Shown here: positions 5,483 to 8,615 of the stretch, piece by piece
How positions within the stretch are numbered: the stretch's first letter is position 1
Layout of the letters: every line of letters starts with the position of its first letter
Position numbers and translations under genes: made by a program
Assembly: GCA_035291605.1 (NCBI GenBank)
Contig: DATDRS010000399.1
Coordinates: 1 to 8,615 of the forward strand
Source of the DNA: DATDRS01 sp035291605
GTDB taxonomy: Bacteria > Chloroflexota > Anaerolineae > Anaerolineales > UBA6663
Reading direction: 5' to 3'
DNA: 8,615 nucleotides
Notes under the pieces: model-generated
The model's database searches: none
What the model was told of the DNA's origin: nothing
What the model saw: only the letters and a program-made list of their open reading frames with translations

Positions 5483-6138
5483 GGGCCGGAAAAGATGCCG
5501 CTCCAATCCGAGGGCAGCGCGTTCAAGAGGGCGTCGTAGGGCGCGACGAGCTGCGCCAGGTTGGCGAACGGCTGGTGCAGCTGCGTCCGGTTGAGGGGGA
5601 TGTCCACCGGCACCTGCAGATGAACGGGGACGTTGAGCACGACGGGGACCGTCTGGCTGACCGGGACGGTCATGTTCAACCTGATGTTGAGCGGCGTGCC
5701 CTGGGGGAGGATGACGTTGATGGGGATGGCGGCGCCGTTGAGGAAGATCGTCGCGCCCGAGACGGGCGTGTCCTGGGTGAGGATGACGGCCGTTTCCTGA
5801 TTCAGCGGCAGGTCGAAGACGACCGGGATGGTGTCGTTGACCTGAATGGTATCGTTGACGACGATGGCGCTGACGATGTGCGCGTCGTCCATCAGCACGA
5901 AGTTGTCGTACAGCCCGCCGATCAGCGGCGCGGCGATGCCGTTCTTGATCTGGAAGATCAGCCCGACGACGACGAGCAGGACCAGCACCAGGATCGCGTT
6001 GACCAGAAACGAAAACAGGACGGCGAACTTCCAGAACCCGCTCAACCCGCCCGCGCCCCCGCCGGTTTGCATCGTCTTGCTGTCCTTCTTGGGGGCCAGC
6101 CCTGATTTTTGGTAGGCTTGTTTCATCTCGGCTTGCAT
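5479..6138 (-). CDS. Single-pass membrane protein with beta-rich Val/Pro repeats
   Basis: A 219-aa protein of unknown function. It has a polar, basic N-terminus with a Gly-rich patch (residues 1-35), one strong membrane helix (36-63, FWKFAVLFSFLVNAILVLVL) without a signal-peptidase site, and a mostly extracytoplasmic region. Residues 90-183 consist of alternating valine/proline/asparagine strands (VNDTIQVNDTIPVVFDLPL, VPVVLNVPVHLQVPVDIPL), which looks like an internally repeated beta structure. The C-terminus is helical (LAQLVAPYDALLNAL). Start ATG 6138 has a strong GGAGGAA ribosome site (6150-6144) seven bases upstream or less. It is the first gene of a two-gene unit with the methyltransferase (4-bp overlap). 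The function is unrecognised; a membrane anchor or envelope role is a guess. Confidence 0.8.
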   Translation of the reverse strand: MQAEMKQAYQKSGLAPKKDSKTMQTGGGAGGLSGFWKFAVLFSFLVNAILVLVLLVVVGLIFQIKNGIAAPLIGGLYDNFVLMDDAHIVSAIVVNDTIQVNDTIPVVFDLPLNQETAVILTQDTPVSGATIFLNGAAIPINVILPQGTPLNIRLNMTVPVSQTVPVVLNVPVHLQVPVDIPLNRTQLHQPFANLAQLVAPYDALLNALPSDWSGIFSGP

Positions 6139-6170
6139 GGCGATTCCTCCGCAGCGTGAAAACGGGCGCG

Positions 6171-6199
6171 ATCATAGCATCCCGACTCGTAAAAAGCAA
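6171..6199 (-). promoter_or_regulatory. Probable promoter of the membrane protein-methyltransferase unit
   Basis: On the minus strand TTGCTT (6199-6194) and TATGAT (6176-6171) are 17 bases apart, and TG precedes the -10 box by one base (extended -10). It lies immediately after the terminator of the upstream gene and 30 bases or so before the ribosome site, the expected place for a new transcription start. Confidence 0.5.
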
Positions 6200-6231
6200 A
6201 CGAGTCCCTAACCGAACCGGGACTCGTTGCA
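6191..6231 (-). terminator. Intrinsic terminator of the ABC transporter unit
   Basis: On the minus strand GGGACTCGTT pairs perfectly with AACGAGTCCC (arms 6219-6228 and 6199-6208, 10-base loop), extendable to 12 pairs with one bulged base, and is followed by a TTTTT run (6195-6191). It lies about 35 bases after the stop of the Ig-like/zinc-ribbon gene. A third copy of the arm sequence (6184-6190) could pair with the middle arm instead. Confidence 0.8.
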
Positions 6232-6263
6232 AGCCGTAAGGCAATTTGCCAGATTGCGCTGCG

Positions 6264-7040
6264 TTATTTTTCGAGGAAGCGCGACTCATCTAACTGTCGT
6301 TTGAGTTTTTCTTCGGCGTTCGGCCCGGCCGTAGGGGGCGGCGGCTGCCGACCCCTAAATTCGGCGGCTTCGGCCTCGGCTAACGCCTCGCGGCTCGCGC
6401 GCCTGACCAGGCTCCACCGGCCGCAATGGTCGCAGCGGTCATAGCGCGCGAAGCCCAGCTTAAAACTCCACCAGTGAAGCGGAAACGGCCTCCCGCATTT
6501 GGGGCAGAGCGCGCCGCCCAGCCAGCCGTAGTTGCGCGGCGCACCCGACGGCAGCGCCGCCTTCTGGCCGAGGAAGGATTGCAGGAACGGGATGACGGCC
6601 AGGCTCAGGAACATGCCCAAAGCGATCAGCGCGAAGAGAGGAGCTATGATCTTTCCGACCGTCTCGAACCCTTGCTGAGCGCTCACAAACTCGAAGCGGC
6701 GCGGGGCCGAGACGAGTCGCCTCCCGTCGGCGGTCGTCCCTTCGGCGGTTAGCGTGCGCCAGCCCAGCGGGTAGTCGCCCGTGTCAAAATTGATCTTGAA
6801 CGGCGGCTCTGTCGCCGCGCCCACGACGGCGTCGTCGATCTTGAACGTGACGGAGGTCAACTTGTCCGGGCCGGTGGCCTCTATCCGGAACGAGCCTTGA
6901 ATCTGGCTGCCGTTGTTGTACCCCATGTTCTTGCGGACGAAAATAGTGAGTTCGGATTCCTGGGCATAGGCCCTGGCAGAAACACAAAGGACGCCCAGGG
7001 CGGCAAAGAGGATGAGCCGAAAGGCTTTTGATGGGGGCAT
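6264..7040 (-). CDS. Signal-peptide Ig-like membrane protein with cytoplasmic zinc ribbon
   Basis: A 258-aa protein. Residues 1-26 are a signal peptide with an AYA-Q cleavage site. Residues 28-120 look like an Ig-like beta sandwich (SQIQGSFRIEATGPDKLTSV, VTFKIDDAVVGAATEPPFKI, DTGDYPLGWRTLTAEGT). Residues 129-156 are a membrane helix, and the following part has a zinc ribbon with CPKC (C179, C182) and CDHC (C203, C206), then a charged Ala/Glu-rich tail. The layout puts the Ig-like part outside and the ribbon inside. It starts three bases after the permease stop (TGA-ACG-ATG), with GGAAG within the permease end as ribosome site, so it is very probably co-translated and may be an accessory subunit of the ABC transporter. 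The function is unknown; a terminator follows. Confidence 0.8.
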   Translation of the reverse strand: MPPSKAFRLILFAALGVLCVSARAYAQESELTIFVRKNMGYNNGSQIQGSFRIEATGPDKLTSVTFKIDDAVVGAATEPPFKINFDTGDYPLGWRTLTAEGTTADGRRLVSAPRRFEFVSAQQGFETVGKIIAPLFALIALGMFLSLAVIPFLQSFLGQKAALPSGAPRNYGWLGGALCPKCGRPFPLHWWSFKLGFARYDRCDHCGRWSLVRRASREALAEAEAAEFRGRQPPPPTAGPNAEEKLKRQLDESRFLEK

Positions 7041-7043
7041 CGT

Positions 7044-7835
7044 TCACTTCCATTTCGTCAGGATCGTCTCGCGCTGGAACAGGCGCGCGCCCACGTAGAT
7101 CAGCGCCGCGTCAATCACTGCCAGCCCGCCGATCGCCATCACCATGAACTGAACGTTGAGGACGATGACGCCCGCCACCTGGCCGAAGATGAGGCCCAGG
7201 AGGGGGACGACGACCACCGCCGCAATCTGCTCGGCGACGCGGGGGTCGTTCACGCGTGACGAGACGATGATGGCTATATTGACCGCCAGGAGGGCCATGA
7301 GCGGCCCGGCGACGAAGATGGCCAGCAGCCACACCGGGTTGAGGATCCCGGCGAAAACCGTGGGCCGCGCCCCCACGATCGGGGCCAGGATCAGGAAGAT
7401 CAGGAAGCACCCCCACGTGGCGGCGATGGCCGGGATGGCGGCGGCGAGGCTTTTGGCGGTGAGCAGTTCTTCGGTGGTGATGGGCGTCGCCAGCAGCGGC
7501 TCCAGGCTGCGGGTGGTTTTCTCGCCCACGATGCTGTAGGCCGCAATAGCCACGGGGATGATGAGCGGCATGAGCATGAATAGCACCATGAACTGGTTGA
7601 GCAGATAAATCTGGAGGCAATCGCCCGGCGGGATGTTCCCGCAGACTTCGAAGAACTGCGGCGGCATGTCTGTGACGTCCCCGCTCGCCGCGCTTCCCCG
7701 CGTGCTGTAGAGAATGCCCAATGGCAGAGCGGTGAAGATGAGCGGCATGAGCACGATCGTGAACAGCACGATGCGGTTCTTGAAGACCTCCGCCCACTCT
7801 TTGTCAACGATGGTTTGGATGCGAGAGAAGTCCAT
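7044..7835 (-). CDS. ABC-2 type transporter permease
   Basis: A 263-aa membrane subunit with about six helices (roughly 22-44, 80-103, 131-153, 165-190, 205-226, 230-252). The hallmark of ABC-2 export permeases, EKTTRSLEPLLATPITTEEL (residues 105-124), follows helix 2. Between helices 1 and 2 is an outside loop with two cysteines (C65, C73) that may form a disulfide. The N-terminus DKEWAEVFKNR is the usual amphipathic coupling segment. It works with the ATPase whose end lies at the right edge of the window; the two are separated by the homing endonuclease gene. The exported substrate cannot be told. The start ATG 7835 has no clear ribosome site, in contrast to the AGGAGG at the end of the ATPase gene, which suggests that its original leader was displaced by the insertion. 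Confidence 0.88.
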   Translation of the reverse strand: MDFSRIQTIVDKEWAEVFKNRIVLFTIVLMPLIFTALPLGILYSTRGSAASGDVTDMPPQFFEVCGNIPPGDCLQIYLLNQFMVLFMLMPLIIPVAIAAYSIVGEKTTRSLEPLLATPITTEELLTAKSLAAAIPAIAATWGCFLIFLILAPIVGARPTVFAGILNPVWLLAIFVAGPLMALLAVNIAIIVSSRVNDPRVAEQIAAVVVVPLLGLIFGQVAGVIVLNVQFMVMAIGGLAVIDAALIYVGARLFQRETILTKWK

Positions 7836-7851
7836 AGTTTAAAGCCTGGTT

Positions 7852-7895
7852 GGGACACGGACCGCGAAGCGCACGGATGAACGCGGATGGCTATG
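7852..7895. repeat. Dispersed CACGGAT-type repeat segment
   Basis: The stretch contains spaced copies of a short motif: ACACGGAC, GCACGGAT and ACGCGGAT, next to CGCGAAGCG. On the minus strand this reads ATCCGCGTTCATCCGTG, a common type of intergenic filler in many bacteria, followed by TG-rich sequence (TGTGTGTGCCTGTGTC). It lies between the permease and the homing endonuclease. The rest of the 134-base gap (7836-7969) shows nothing else I can name. Confidence 0.45.
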
Positions 7896-7969
7896 TGGTT
7901 ATCTGTGTGTGCCTGTGTCGGTCTCCCTTGGCGGCTTTCCCAGGGTTTTTGGGCGCGCATGCCGTCGCG

Positions 7970-8473
7970 CTACTCGTGCTCATCGGCTGAGTCGGATAGG
8001 CTTTCATCTTCGACATCCTGCCCCTGGTAGCGGTTCATCTGCGATTTGAGTTCGAGTATCTTTTGAAGACCCTCCCCAGTTAGATGCTCGCCGCGATCCA
8101 TCATTTGTACTACTTGTTTCCAGATTTCATAATTTCGGCGTTTCTGACTGTGCAGGAGATAGCGGTCAAAAAAGGGAATGACATAGGACATTAACTCGTC
8201 GTGGTCGCGGATGATTAGCATAACGGCATCGTGTCGCTTGATTGAGTTCCAAGAATACTGATAACGACGCGACGGCAGATAATGAATGGCGCCAGAGAAT
8301 TTCAAGGCGCGCCGGATGATTTCAAGCATTTCGCGATCATCGGCGCGGATTTTTATCGAGAATGCGCAAGTGACCTGCGGCCAAGTCGTCGTTGTTGAAG
8401 TGGTCACGAAGAAACTTCCTTCACCGGCGACAAAGCCAGCAATGAAATAGTTGAGATCGTTGTTCGCTTCCAT
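7970..8473 (-). CDS. LAGLIDADG homing endonuclease-like protein
   Basis: A 167-aa protein with one LAGLIDADG motif, YFIAGFVAGEGSF (residues 9-21), with the catalytic-type acidic residue E18 present. The rest fits the single-motif family that acts as a homodimer: CAFSIKIRADDREMLEIIRR (36-55), a basic DNA-contact strand region SRRYQYSWNSIKR (68-80), and the PFFDRYLLHSQKRRNYEIWKQVVQMM helices (100-125). The C-terminal tail is acidic (DVEDESLSDSADEHE). It would make a site-specific double-strand cut that promotes its own copying. No intron or intein surrounds it; it is free-standing between the two genes of an ABC transporter. It is AT-richer than its neighbours, a sign of transfer. The start ATG 8473 has no good ribosome site. 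It appears intact; it could also be a domesticated DNA-binding protein. Confidence 0.88.
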   Translation of the reverse strand: MEANNDLNYFIAGFVAGEGSFFVTTSTTTTWPQVTCAFSIKIRADDREMLEIIRRALKFSGAIHYLPSRRYQYSWNSIKRHDAVMLIIRDHDELMSYVIPFFDRYLLHSQKRRNYEIWKQVVQMMDRGEHLTGEGLQKILELKSQMNRYQGQDVEDESLSDSADEHE

Positions 8474-8509
8474 TTGTGCTTATTTTCACTAAAAGTAAAA
8501 CGTGAAACA

Positions 8510-8615
8510 TTAACCCTCCTGGTTCACCAGCCGCAGGTACACGTCCTCCAGCGAGTGGCGCAGCTCGCCGACAAACTGGATTTCGGCCCCGGCCTCGACC
8601 AGGTGACGGACGATG
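8510..8615 (-). CDS. ABC transporter ATP-binding protein, C-terminal end (partial)
   Basis: Only the last 34 codons are in the window. The sequence IVRHLVEAGAEIQFVGELRH then SLEDVYLRLVNQEG is the typical end of an ATPase paired with ABC-2 permeases (the SLEDVFL-type motif). The gene runs off the right edge. It contains AGGAGG (8520-8515) just before its TAA, and an ATG overlaps the stop (TAATG, 8512-8508), an arrangement normally used to couple translation of the next gene. The ATG here opens only a 29-codon frame that is out of phase with the homing endonuclease, which suggests that the original downstream partner was separated from it. Confidence 0.85.
   Translation of the reverse strand, partial: IVRHLVEAGAEIQFVGELRHSLEDVYLRLVNQEG

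Noticed and set aside
4589..6289. One 566-codon open frame on the minus strand covering the methyltransferase and the region upstream
   Set aside because: The part upstream of 5482 is Arg/Pro-rich low-complexity sequence, a shadow of the membrane-protein gene in another frame, which has a good ribosome site and domain structure. The methyltransferase starts at the ATGA overlap.
7970..8509. Group I intron or intein hosting the homing endonuclease
   Set aside because: Both flanking genes have complete, natural ends (ATPase stop, permease start), no coding sequence is interrupted, and I see no intron core or splice motifs.

Overview
The window looks like a piece of a GC-rich bacterial chromosome, probably Chloroflexota (Anaerolineae-like) or a similar lineage. 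The clues are an ArsR-type regulator with a DUF2087 tail, a DUF234-type ATPase, Rhs (YD-repeat) debris, and small membrane proteins joined to zinc ribbons. This placement is a judgement from gene content; no marker gene is present.

Left part (1-2170): debris of an Rhs polymorphic-toxin array. A possible C-terminal remnant of an unrecognised gene (about 31-189) is followed by the last segment of an Rhs core fused to a Gly-rich linker and an HNH nuclease toxin (280-1104). Next comes a SUFU-family immunity gene (1142-1741). After it lies a second Rhs core fragment (about 1828-2085), broken by a 4-bp tandem duplication. This second fragment represents the part of an Rhs protein that normally precedes the first fragment, so the order fits tandem toxin/immunity cassettes that have lost material by recombination.

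Middle part (2173-4613): two divergent genes share a 217-bp control region. On the minus strand is an AAA-type ATPase with a winged helix and a PD-(D/E)xK-like C-terminus. Its sigma70-like promoter runs into a perfect 43-bp palindrome (21-1-21) that spans the -10 box to just upstream of the start codon. On the plus strand is an ArsR/DUF2087 repressor with a near-consensus promoter and an 18-bp inverted repeat over the expected transcription start, which fits autorepression. It is followed by short AAATGAC-type repeats and a truncated remnant of a paralogous ArsR/DUF2087 gene.

Right part (4589-8615, all minus strand): from right to left come the C-terminus of an ABC transporter ATPase, a LAGLIDADG homing endonuclase-like gene sitting inside the operon, an ABC-2 permease, and a secreted/membrane Ig-like protein with a cytoplasmic zinc ribbon. 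A good intrinsic terminator ends this unit. A new promoter then drives a two-gene unit: a single-pass membrane protein with beta-rich valine/proline repeats, overlapping by 4 bp a SAM-dependent methyltransferase with a C-terminal Trm112-like zinc ribbon. The ABC transporter is probably an exporter of unknown substrate; the homing endonuclease is probably an invader of the operon.
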